Source: Nereocystis luetkeana (taxonomy: Eukaryota > Sar > Phaeophyceae > Laminariales > Laminariaceae). Taken from it: a DNA stretch of 64,000 bases. The stretch is taken from assembly GCA_031213475.1 (NCBI GenBank), contig JARUPZ010000002.1, positions 3,915,049 through 3,979,048 of the forward strand, written 5' to 3'. Under the pieces are notes generated by a model. It was not told the DNA's origin, searched no databases, and was given only the letters and a program-made list of their open reading frames with translations. Shown one piece after another: positions 55,160 to 64,000 of this stretch; within the stretch, counting starts at the first letter, position 1, and the number at the start of each line of letters is the position of its first letter. The position numbers were made by a program, and so were the translations under genes.

Positions 55160-57170
55160 GGCGACAAGGGCAACCAATCAATCGATGAGCCCTCCACGTT
55201 GTCGAGCGGGCATGGGAAGCTTACGGCACTGCACAAGTAATATGATCGTGTTCGTTTTCCGTACGTACACGGAGGAAGTACGTTGCTATTGCGGGCGACC
55301 CGAGGGGAGCTTATTAATAGTACTTCTATTCGAGAAAGTGGCTGAGGGTGACTGTGTACGAGACAAATGAAAACTAATTATATCCAAGCCCCAACCCTGA
55401 GACAACCAGATCCAATCAACCATCGGGTTTGCAAAAGGCCACTTTGCCCCGGACACGGCGTGGGCCAACCATCTTCTCGAACAAGTGGTGAGCTATCTTC
55501 TCGAAAAAGTGGTGAGCTCTACCGGGCGATCCGGCAATATAAATCCTCAGCTAGTTGGCGATACGTACGTCGACGGCTGATGATGATGTTACGCTTGATT
55601 GAGTTATTTCATGTTAGGTAACGTATGAGCACGGGCCTGTCACCCACGAACTTTTATTTGTCAAATCCTCATGTATGTTCATGTTTCCGTATGCTTCCGG
55701 CAAATAAATGTTGCTGTTAATGATAGCACATACATACGTCGTCAGCATTCGACAGAGTTGCGGGTACCGAATCCTGTTGCTCAAGGCAATTGTGGTTGCC
55801 CAGAGTAGACCGCAACACGGGTGGCCGGGAGCCCCCCATCTTGCACAGTGGGGGCGTAAGACAGTCATTGTGGAGACAATGGACAATCAATGCAGCACAA
55901 CATTAAACGAGCCGAATTGAGAGTTTGTTGACACCTTAGTTTGGGTTTGTTACATTTTTCAGTGTCTCCACACGTATGTATGTATATGTTTACGTCAACG
56001 TTATGCAAGTGAAGACCTGTGAAGGCGACGGTTGGGTATCTATCCTGCACGGCAATAATATGGGATCCCGCAAGTCAAGTGGGGTGCCCGCGAGCCAAAA
56101 AATATGCCCTAAATCCAGGATGATCCCTAACCCGCCACAATCTCTTTTGGTCGGTCGGTTACCTCGACACCCACCGAAGATAATATTCAGTTTTCGGCGG
56201 TAGTTTTTTTTGTTATTATTTTTCCCTCGATTAAATGCATTCAAGCGCTGTTCTCAGCTTGCTTGCTAGTCTCGTTTCGTGAAGTCGCAGTTGAAGTTGG
56301 CTCGAGTGTCGAGAGACATGATCAACTGGTGGGTAATGTTCGCTCACACGATGGCGGTCCGCCCGGTGAATTCTGCGGCCCAAGACCACGACATACAATG
56401 AGAGATCCCCAATAAGCGGTCCGAGAGCTGACGACGCTTTGTTGGCCAATGAAAAACATGTGGGTTGTTTACACATTCGACAGATTGACAAGTATTTTCA
56501 ACTGCCGGGTTATTTACGAGAACCGAAACATATGACGAGGATCGCCAAATAAAGGCGCGAAGTAAAAAGTAATCCACCGCTGCTGTAACTGGCCTTTAGT
56601 ATGCCTATGGAAACGCGAAGCAAGTTCAGCTTCAAAAATATTGCTTTCGAAGAACAGCAGCGAAAAATATCCCCGTACCGCCGCTGTGGGAAAAAAAGGG
56701 AAAATGTTTGATTTTTACTTTTTTTGACTGCAGGCGGCGCAATTCGTTTTTTCTCGATACATATTATTGTCAACACGCTGATGAAAATCAGCTCATGCGA
56801 CGATAGACGCTCGATCTCGACATAGACTCAGCCCACGGCCAACTCGCTTGGTGACGGGCGAGGTCAACGAGTATATATGACGGTCTCTAAGAAATCAGGT
56901 AGATCCATGTTAGAGCGGCCAAGAGCTTGCCGGTGGCGTCCTACGGTATCCTCCCAAACCTGTTTTTTTTTTTTTTTTTTGCCATTCGAGACGGATACTC
57001 GTGGACAAATTTTGTCATTTATTTTGTGCACATCGGCTGTCAATTTTTTTTTTTTCATCATTCGCCTGGCCAGCGCCCGCCACACGTCACCGGACAATGC
57101 GTGTTGTTGCTCGGATTTACTGTGCGTGCATAGATGCGAGCAAACGCCGAGACCAACTGCCGTTGTTGTG
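55160..57170. other. No gene recognised; one dispersed-repeat copy
   Basis: No convincing coding sequence. It contains the second copy of the 15.57 kb repeat at about 56221-56320 and poly-T runs at 56963-56980 and 57044-57055. Confidence 0.5.
56221..56320 (+). repeat. Dispersed repeat shared with 15568-15670
   Basis: Shares 'ttctcagcttgcttg' and 'gtgaagtcgcagttg' with the 15.6 kb copy in the same orientation, with small indels. Confidence 0.6.
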
Positions 57171-57173
57171 GTC

Positions 57174-57725
57174 TGTTCGTAGAGTCCAAACCTGGATGCC
57201 CTGACCACCACGTGGTCTGATGAGATTCTTTATAGTCGTTGTAATAGAGGACAGAGGAGGAGAGAGAGAGTGGAGCCTAGCTCATAGCTCGGAGCGGAGA
57301 ACGGAGTGCTCGAACTCTCCTCATGAACACACGGCAAAAATCACAACAACGCCTGCGAAGATATACGCAACCCTCTATAACTTGTGGCCGTCGCTGCTGG
57401 AACGATCCAAACGAACACCCTCACTGGCTCTTCGCAGCAGTGACGAGACCGAAGAGACATTCAAGACTTGCTAGGACCTAAGAACAGCCAACGGCAGTTC
57501 CGCAGGAGGAAACCCAGCCACCGGGTCAAAACCCCCTGTATAACACATATACTCCAAACCATTGCAATTGAACAACGGCCGCATTCCAAAACGATGACCA
57601 TGGCGAGAAAATAAAATGCCAAGCGGTGCCCTACTCCCCCATGCCCCTCAAAGTAGCGCAGGGTTGGCGACCTGACAAATTATTGCTCGCATCACTCAAA
57701 CATGGTACTCATCGAACAATGCTCA
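57174..57725 (-). repeat. 3' LTR of the 57-61 kb copia element
   Basis: 552 bp, TG to CA. On the minus strand it is preceded by a short polypurine tract (GAATAAGGGGATA). It matches the LTR of the plus-strand fossil at 8117-8660. Confidence 0.9.
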
Positions 57726-60669
57726 TATCCCCTTATTCGCCGTCCAAAGGCAGATTCAACAAGAACCTACGATGAGACTTAAAAGGGGTCGCAACAAGGG
57801 ATTTCGTCAAAATATCCGCGTGCTGCTCTTCCGAAGCTACGAACTGAATGTCGATCTTCTTAGCGCGAAGTAGCTCTCTGACAAAATGAAAACGCACGTC
57901 AATATGCTTACTCCGCGCAGGACTAAGAGGGTTCTCAGCCAACGCTATGGCCCCCTGGTTATCCTCGAAAACCCGAACACAGGATCCGCTTAGCTCTGGA
58001 CAAATAAACGACAACACCGCGCCCGTAAACAAAGCTTCCTTCACCCCTTCACCCAGGGCGACATACTCTGCTTCTGCTGCCGACAATGTAACGCACCTCT
58101 GCGTGCTACTTGCCCAACTGACGGCCGCACCCCCTAGGGTAACTACCGTCCCCGATACCGAACGCCTATCGTTCGACTTACCAGCATGATCAGCATCACT
58201 ATACGCAGTCAAATCCAATCCCGAACCCCGCACAAAAGTCAATCCCATAAACCTGGTCCCATGGAGGTAAGCCATAATCTTCAAAACTGCCTTCCAGTGC
58301 CTCTCCGCTGGGTTGTGGGAGTGGCGCGCCACAGCACGCTCAGCGTTCGAGATGTCCGGCCTCGTCATGGTCGACAACCACATCAAGCTGCCCACAGCCT
58401 CCCTGTACGGCCAGTCTCCTCCAATTTCGCCCTCCTCTCTTGGGCCTAGTTCCACACCGGGGGTCGCGGGGATGTCAGAGGATGAGTTAATACCAAAACG
58501 ATTCAGCATGCTCTCAATAAACGCCTTCTGCGTAATCTCCAATGTTCCCAATTCCCAGTCGCCTTTGAAAGCACAGCCAGTATACCAAGTCAGTTCGCCG
58601 AGGTTATTTGTGGGGAAATTCGTAACTAGCGCGGCATGGGAATCTCTGCATGTCTCGTCCGATCCTGCGATCACGATGTCATCTACATGGACGGCCATGA
58701 TCAGTTCTACCCTGCCGTCCACAACCATGCGAAAAACACAAAGGTCAGACCTACACTGCTCCATCCCGTACTCTACCACGGTCTCTACCAATAATCCGGC
58801 CCACTGCCGCCCGCTCTGCTATAGACCATACAGTGATCTGTTCAAGCGGACGATCCTTCCTGGCATGTCACCACACCCACCGGGTGGTTTCATGTATATC
58901 TCGGCGTCGAGTTTCGCGCGAACTACAGCTTGTGCGACGTCTAGATGAAAAATCCTCAGACCATATTCGTTGGCAACAGCCGCCAGAATTCTAACTGACG
59001 CTGGCGAAGGAGTTGGTGCAAACGTTTGGAAGTAATCTACATCCTGCACCTGGCTAAAACCCTTAGCCACAAGTCTGGCCTTTGTCTTTACTATCATGCC
59101 ATCCTTATCAGTCTTGCAGGTGAACACCCACTTCGCGCCTACAGGTTTCCGCCCTCGTGGCGGTGTCGCGGCTTCATATGTACCGGTCTTTTTGTGACCG
59201 TCCAACTCAATTTGCATGGCCTCGTGCCACGCCGCTTTATATCGAGAACGCTCTACATCTGCTACGGACTGCGGGGGCGGTTCTACGTCTTCCGGGAAAC
59301 CCCTTGGCATGCACACGCTCAACTCCCCTTTATTCTCCACAGCAGGCCCTCCGGCCATCAATGCCACTGCGTCCTCCGTCGTCCATGACGTATGATTCAG
59401 GATACTCCCAGGCGTTGTCGACCACTCATACGCTGCCGCAAGCAGCGCGTCTGCGGTTTCTTTATCCATCCTGAGCTCTTTAACAGCAGGTTCACCCTCC
59501 AGGCGTTGGCTCTGACCCCGGGTCCGGCCCCGTACTGTTGGAGGGAGCCGTCCCCAGCTGCTCAGCTCGTGTGCTGGCCTGCCCGACAGGATCGCGGGGG
59601 GACCCTCACCGTCCCCTTGGGCGGTGTCGGAGGCTGATGCTGCACCCGGGTCACTTTCGGCCCTCCCTGCCGGGACCGAGGAGGCGTCCACGGCGCCCCC
59701 TTGAGACGAACCTATCGTCTCGGCTGTTTCGACCCTCCCCCTCGGGGCCGAGGAGGCGTCCACGGCGCCCCCTTGAGACGAACCCATCGTCTCGGGTGTT
59801 TCGTCGCCGGCCTCGCCGGCGGCAGGTACCTGATGTATGCGCTCCCACATAAACGCGTCCAGGTCAAAACCCCACGTCACGTCGAGGTCGTTCAAGTGAG
59901 CCAGACCGTCGTCCAGCTCATTCATCACCCCCCCACCACCTCGATCCGACGTGCTCACGTTGTCCGCCTCGGACTCCCCCTTTTCCGTAGACAGGGAGTC
60001 ATTCGCCTTTGGGGAGACCCTTCGCCATGGAGCACCCTCTGCACTCCAGCTCCCTCGAGGACAATCCCTTGGTGCTCCGCGGTCTTGCGGAGTAGTACCT
60101 CATGGGAGTGTCCAGCCGCGCAGTGGAAACCATTGATGTTGATCGCAGACTTGTGGGGCGGTTGCCCCGGGGCGAGTACAGCACAGGCAGTTCCCCCACA
60201 ACTGCGGTCGACCCGGTAGCCGTACAGGCTGAAAAGGGTCCCACTCAGCGGAAACACGATCGAACGCTCTGACTTGAGCCTGACTACAACCCCCGTGGGG
60301 CACCCTTCGAAAGTGTGACCGTTTTTGACGAGAGTGGGCAGGGAAAACAGGTGGTAGCGGAGATCCGGCACGTGCGCAACATTCGTGAGCAGCACTTGCA
60401 CGAGACCATTTCCGGACCGAAAGACAATGCTTATGTCACCGTAACCTTCAATCGATCGAGTGGATCCATCGGCGATTCGCAGTTTCAGGTTGCATTCTCT
60501 ATAGTTGACCATGCAGTCTGCTGAGGGCGTCATGTGAGTAGACGCACCACTATCGCCTATCCATGCCTCGTCTCCTACCTGCCAAGCAGGTTCCCCTTCC
60601 CCCGAACCTTCACCGTTCTTGCCTGCTTCCTCGGCCTTGAACGTTTGAGGTCTGGTACCAGAAGCCAAA

Positions 60670-60849
60670 ATGCCTTCGGAGAGGTTGGCTCACGTGGAGC
60701 ACGATTCTCCGGGTGAAGCTCAAGATCTGAGGCGCGAGGTAAAGCTGGCGATTGAGCACAGTCAGGCGTCGATGATGAACGCCATGAGGGATATGATGGC
60801 CGAGTTCACGAGGAACAACGGCCGATCGGAGTCCGGCAGCGCTGAGTGA
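60670..60849 (+). CDS. Short 59-codon ORF antisense within the copia fossil
   Basis: ATG-initiated plus-strand frame with amphipathic, charged sequence including 'EVKLAIEHSQASMMNAMRDM'. It reads more like a protein than the opposite strand does here. It lies between the partial 5' LTR and the protease region, where the element's Gag would be expected on the other strand. It could be an inverted piece of an element's Gag or an unrelated fragment. Confidence 0.3.
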   Translation: MPSERLAHVEHDSPGEAQDLRREVKLAIEHSQASMMNAMRDMMAEFTRNNGRSESGSAE

Positions 60850-61020
60850 AGCGCTACAGTTGGGCAGATCCCGCGTGGGATAGTGCCTGCTGCTGTACGA
60901 GAAACCCCCGCTGCTGCTGTAGGCATGGCACGGGATATTGCAGCAGAACATCAGACAAATTTGCGTGAGGGCATCTCGCCAGATTTGGGAGTAACTGGTC
61001 TTATCTGACTATCAATAGTG

Positions 61021-61264
61021 TGTTCGTAGAGTCCAAACCTGGATGCCCTGATCACCACGTGGTCTGATGAGATTCTTTACAGTCGTTGTATTAGAGGACA
61101 GAGGAGGAGAGAGAGAGCGGAGCCTAGCTTGTGGCTCGGAACGGAGAACGGAGTGCTCGAACTCTCCTCATGAACACACGGCAAAAATCACAATAACGCC
61201 TGCGAAGATATACGCAACCCTCTACAACTTGTAACCGTCGCAGCTGGAACGATCCAAACGAACA
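61021..61264 (-). repeat. Partial 5' LTR of the 57-61 kb copia element
   Basis: Matches the first 245 bp (plus-strand reading) of the LTR at 57174-57725, then gives way to the tandem-duplicated sequence at 61.3 kb. Confidence 0.85.
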
Positions 61265-61345
61265 TGGTATGGTGCCGCGAAGAGACGCGCTGGGTGCGCG
61301 GCACTGCGCTGCACTGCGCGTAGACCCAAGTGTCCGAGCAAAATC

Positions 61346-61800
61346 TAACTGCCTTTCTTTGGTCTGGCGGCGGAGAGACGTGCCGAGTCAACTTGTCCTG
61401 GTATTTGTAATTCACCATGTGACTGACTGCTGCTGCTACTGCTGCTGCTGTAGCCTACGAGTACGTATCCACCGAGAGGTGCGCGCCGAGTGCGCTTCTC
61501 TTGGTCTCTAGGCTCAAACCCGCGCCAGCCGACTGTTGTAGTCTGACAACGGAGAGATGCGCCTAACTGCCTTTCTTTGGTCTGGCGGCGGAGAGACGTG
61601 CCGAATCAACTTGTCCTGGTATTTTGTAATTCACCATGTGACTGACTGCTGCTGCTGCTACTGCTGCTGTGCTGCTGCTGCTGCTGTAGCCTACGAGTAC
61701 GTATCCACCGAGAGGTGCGCGCCGAGTGCGCTTCTCTTGGTATCTAGGCCCAAACCCGCGCCAGCCGACTGTTGTAGTCTGGCAACGGAGAGATGCGCCG
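61346..61800 (+). repeat. Tandem duplication (~217-235 bp) with expanding CTG repeats
   Basis: Copies at 61346-61561 and 61563-61798 share 'tctttggtctggcggcggag', 'gtgactgactgctgctg' and 'ccgagaggtgcgcgccgagt'. The second has a longer interrupted (CTG)n tract, which accounts for most of the length difference. No coding sequence is supported. Confidence 0.85.
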
Positions 61801-62159
61801 CCGGCGTGCGTCGGGCGCGAAGCAACGACGCGATACAATTGTGTCACATCCGACTCATCGATCGTTCTGCTGCTGTTTGTTGTCGTGGAGAACATCTTGA
61901 ATTCGGAGAGATTCCCATTTCTCGATACGAAAAGCTTATCACCCAAGTCGTCGAATTTTATGTCTAGGATAAGGCATGGACACTGTCGATGTCCTGGGTG
62001 TTCACGGGTGGAAATAGCAGTCTGCTCCCTGGTGCCAGTGGTCCCCCTTTGCACCTCCAGTACTTGTATATCACCTGACCATCTTGCACCTTCGCCTCAC
62101 TCATCACCTCATCACCTTGCACCATCAACGTATGTTCTTTTTCTTGTGTTGGTGTATGG

Positions 62160-62520
62160 TACCTAGGGGTATGATGGTACTACGGTTTGATATACTATAT
62201 GGAAAAAACGCGGTATGGGATATATGGGGTATGTTGGTGGTACGGTATATGAGGAAAACACCGTATGTGGTCTATTAATAGTATAGTTGGTGGTATGGTA
62301 CGGGAAAAACACAGTATGTATGTGGTATGGTACGTTGGGGGTATGGTACGATGGTATGGTGTCGTGGATATATTATATGGCTAAACACCGTATGTATGTG
62401 GTATGGTATTGTTGGCGGTATGGTACGGGAAAAAACACTGTACGTGGTATGGTACGTTCACGGTATGGTACGATGGTACGGTGTCGTGGATATACTCTAT
62501 GGCTAAATTTGCATGGTGGT
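62160..62520. repeat. GGTATGGTAC-rich tandem repeat
   Basis: Two longer units, about 62290-62395 and 62405-62515, share 'ggtatggtacgggaaaaa', 'tatggtacgatggta' and 'ggtgtcgtggatata'. Shorter ggtatg units surround them. Confidence 0.8.
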
Positions 62521-62633
62521 ATGGTATGCTTCAGTATATAGGGTCCGTAAGGGTCGAACACGTCGTACGAATATCATCTGTAACGGCCTTATATATCGAC
62601 CATGGGAAATTAGTCGAAAATATAATCCACGCG

Positions 62634-62672
<39 letters not shown>
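62634..62672. repeat. (GACA)n microsatellite
   Basis: About ten perfect tetranucleotide copies. Confidence 0.95.
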
Positions 62673-62677
<5 letters not shown>

Positions 62678-62679
62678 TG

Positions 62680-63555
62680 TTTGCAATTACCGCAGCTGAG
62701 ACTCAGTAATACAAACTGAGAATACCGTGCCAAGATATAGGGTAGCCCTTTTTGGCGAAGAAATCTGACTGGCAGGTATTGTATGAGGAACTGTGAACTG
62801 GTTCCAGCGACAGCCATAATTTTTCGGCTTCGCACTTTTTCGAGTTGTCTTATGAGAGTCGGAAAAACGAAATTCGGCAGGGTTGTGCGCCATGCCCTTC
62901 ATACGATACGGAATAAATCCAGGCTGGACTTGTTTTGAAACGATATTTGTGCCTTCTTGAGAAAGAGGGTAAGTAAGTGAAAAAACAATCCTGGACCCAT
63001 ACTCTGCTTTTTTCACTTTGGGCCGAACCGACGGGGGAGGGGGTGTTATTTCTCAACGTACTCTAGATCCTTTCATAATGACGACTCCGCACGAATTCCT
63101 ATACACAGCAATTATCTTGACCTTAAACTGGGGGTTGCTGGGGACGAAATCATTTGAATTGGGTACTATCGAGTCACTTCATCATCGATCAGAGCATTCT
63201 TCGCTGTGGACTGCTGTGTAACAAACACCGCCTGGTCCATTGCCTGGTGCAACCTTGTCCCTGAATCTAGGAATCTAGTCAACGTAGACCAGGCAGGTGA
63301 CTCGAGTTCAGTACACCGCGAGGATATGCTTTTGAACGCCACTGATGTAGGTTTTGGCCTACCGCGGCCAGATCAATTGCGTTTTTGAGACCGTCGAAAA
63401 ACGCGGCGAGATTGGGTGAGGCGCACGACGAGCGCCCCCCCGCTTTCCTATCCACCACGTACGTGCACACACGCACGCGTACACCTCCGTCTCGGTTGTG
63501 CCGGCCTTAAAAAAAATCCGATTCAAGTGGGAATAAGCCAAGCTAAAGCGTTGCT
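62680..63555. other. No gene recognised
   Basis: A minus-strand frame at 62687-63016 is open for 109 codons but has no ATG start and no recognised domain. It is left unassigned. Confidence 0.4.
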
Positions 63556-63560
63556 GTGCC

Positions 63561-63758
63561 ATGGTGCAGTGTGGTCTCTCTGCTGGCAGCAAGAGTCCTG
63601 AGCTTGACGGCGGTAGCCACAAATGCTCGGAATGCAAGGATATGTTACACAGCCTTTGTGTGCAAGCCGCCTTCAACATGTACCGCCGAATTTTCGCCGA
63701 AGACTTGCCCAAAAGGGGGGGGAAGTGGTCGGAGGAAAATCTAAGTGGGCTGCTCTAA
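63561..63758 (+). CDS. Small ORF with a C-x2-C-x4-H-x2-C zinc-binding motif
   Basis: ATG at 63561, 65 codons, stop at 63756. The centre reads 'HKCSECKDMLHSLC', a PHD- or zinc-knuckle-like half finger, followed by 'VQAAFNMYRRIFAEDLPKRG'. A DUF or transposon-associated zinc finger is possible. It may be one exon of a gene that continues past the window end, but no splice signals were settled. Confidence 0.3.
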   Translation: MVQCGLSAGSKSPELDGGSHKCSECKDMLHSLCVQAAFNMYRRIFAEDLPKRGGKWSEENLSGLL

Positions 63759-63759
63759 G

Positions 63760-64000
63760 TTGCTCCTTGTGTTGTATGTGTTGGTCGTCTGCCTGTGGGC
63801 ACCATTCATTCAAGTATATAATAGCGCTTAGTTGGGTTGTTGTAGACCAGTCAGTGTGGTGGACGGTTCTAAATAATCCGTCTACCCAAAAGCGACGGGG
63901 CGTCGTACCTTTTCTCAGCGAGCAAGTTTTTTTTTTTGCGGCCATCTTGGCGGCGCTGGTTGGTTCAAGTCGGATTAAGTTGGAAACTATAACTTGATTT
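63760..64000. other. No gene seen at window end
   Basis: T-rich sequence with a poly-T run near 63928-63937. Nothing assigned. Confidence 0.5.

Larger units (their letters stand above)
57174..61264 (-). mobile_element. Ty1/copia LTR retrotransposon fossil (minus strand)
   Basis: Minus-strand element with a full LTR at its 3' side and a partial LTR at its 5' side. Parts recognised in transcription order: an aspartic-protease region with 'AWIGDSGASTHMTPSADC' (about 60560), a GAG-pre-integrase-like region (about 60200-60450), a Ser/Gly/Ala-rich linker, reverse transcriptase with 'KARLVAKGFSQVQDVDYFQT' and 'IMAVHVDDIVIAG' (about 59100 and 58680), and RNase H with 'DLTAYSDADHAGKSNDRRSV' and 'EEQHADILTKSL' (about 58200-57800). 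The RT/RNase H frames are long and well preserved, but the element is broken with a handful of breaks and is not whole. The two LTR pieces differ at about 13 of 245 positions by eye, so this copy is younger than the 21-28 kb element. Confidence 0.9.

Noticed and set aside
62687-63016. 109-codon minus-strand frame
   Set aside because: No ATG start, no domain, and no splice signals; kept only as a note in the gene-less stretch.

Overview
This window looks like nuclear DNA of a eukaryote, most likely an alga. Brown algae or another stramenopile fit best, but this is inference; a red alga or another protist cannot be excluded from sequence alone. Evidence: a three-exon gene with GT-AG introns, abundant retrotransposon and DNA-transposon remains, many micro- and minisatellites, degenerate TTAGGG-like repeats, and no bacterial operon structure. 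No rRNA, tRNA, CRISPR array or origin was recognised.

Layout. 0-5 kb: G-rich minisatellite, two exon-like islands and a tyrosine-recombinase fossil. 6-8.7 kb: a plus-strand Ty1/copia fossil with one LTR. 8.7-13.7 kb: a decayed low-complexity gene and a broken DDE transposase. 16.1-19.8 kb: tandem repeats and an intact 480-codon unknown ORF whose 3' end is duplicated upstream. 19.8-28.9 kb: a DIRS-like fossil, a TA-flanked MITE, and a copia element with both LTRs (21303-28280) inserted in a local tandem repeat. 29.4-30.7 kb: a truncated Helitron protein. 32-34.4 kb: dispersed repeats. 35.05-37.55 kb: the one convincing host gene, an EamA/DMT transporter. 39.4-40.9 kb: a possible secreted protein made of 92-residue repeats. 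41.9-48.3 kb: several LINE 3' ends with (AAC)n tails, MITEs and minisatellites. 48.4-50.0 kb: a zinc-knuckle ORF with acidic repeats, preceded by an intron-bearing leader found three times in the window. 57.2-61.3 kb: a second copia family, the same as the 6-8.7 kb fossil. 61.3-62.7 kb: tandem duplications and microsatellites.

The window is mainly a record of repeated insertion by at least six classes of mobile element around a single well-supported host gene. The best candidates for something undescribed are the 16.98-19.53 kb unit, the signal-peptide tandem-repeat gene at 39.4 kb, and the thrice-repeated spliced leader feeding a zinc-knuckle ORF. All annotation was made by eye; no database search was run.
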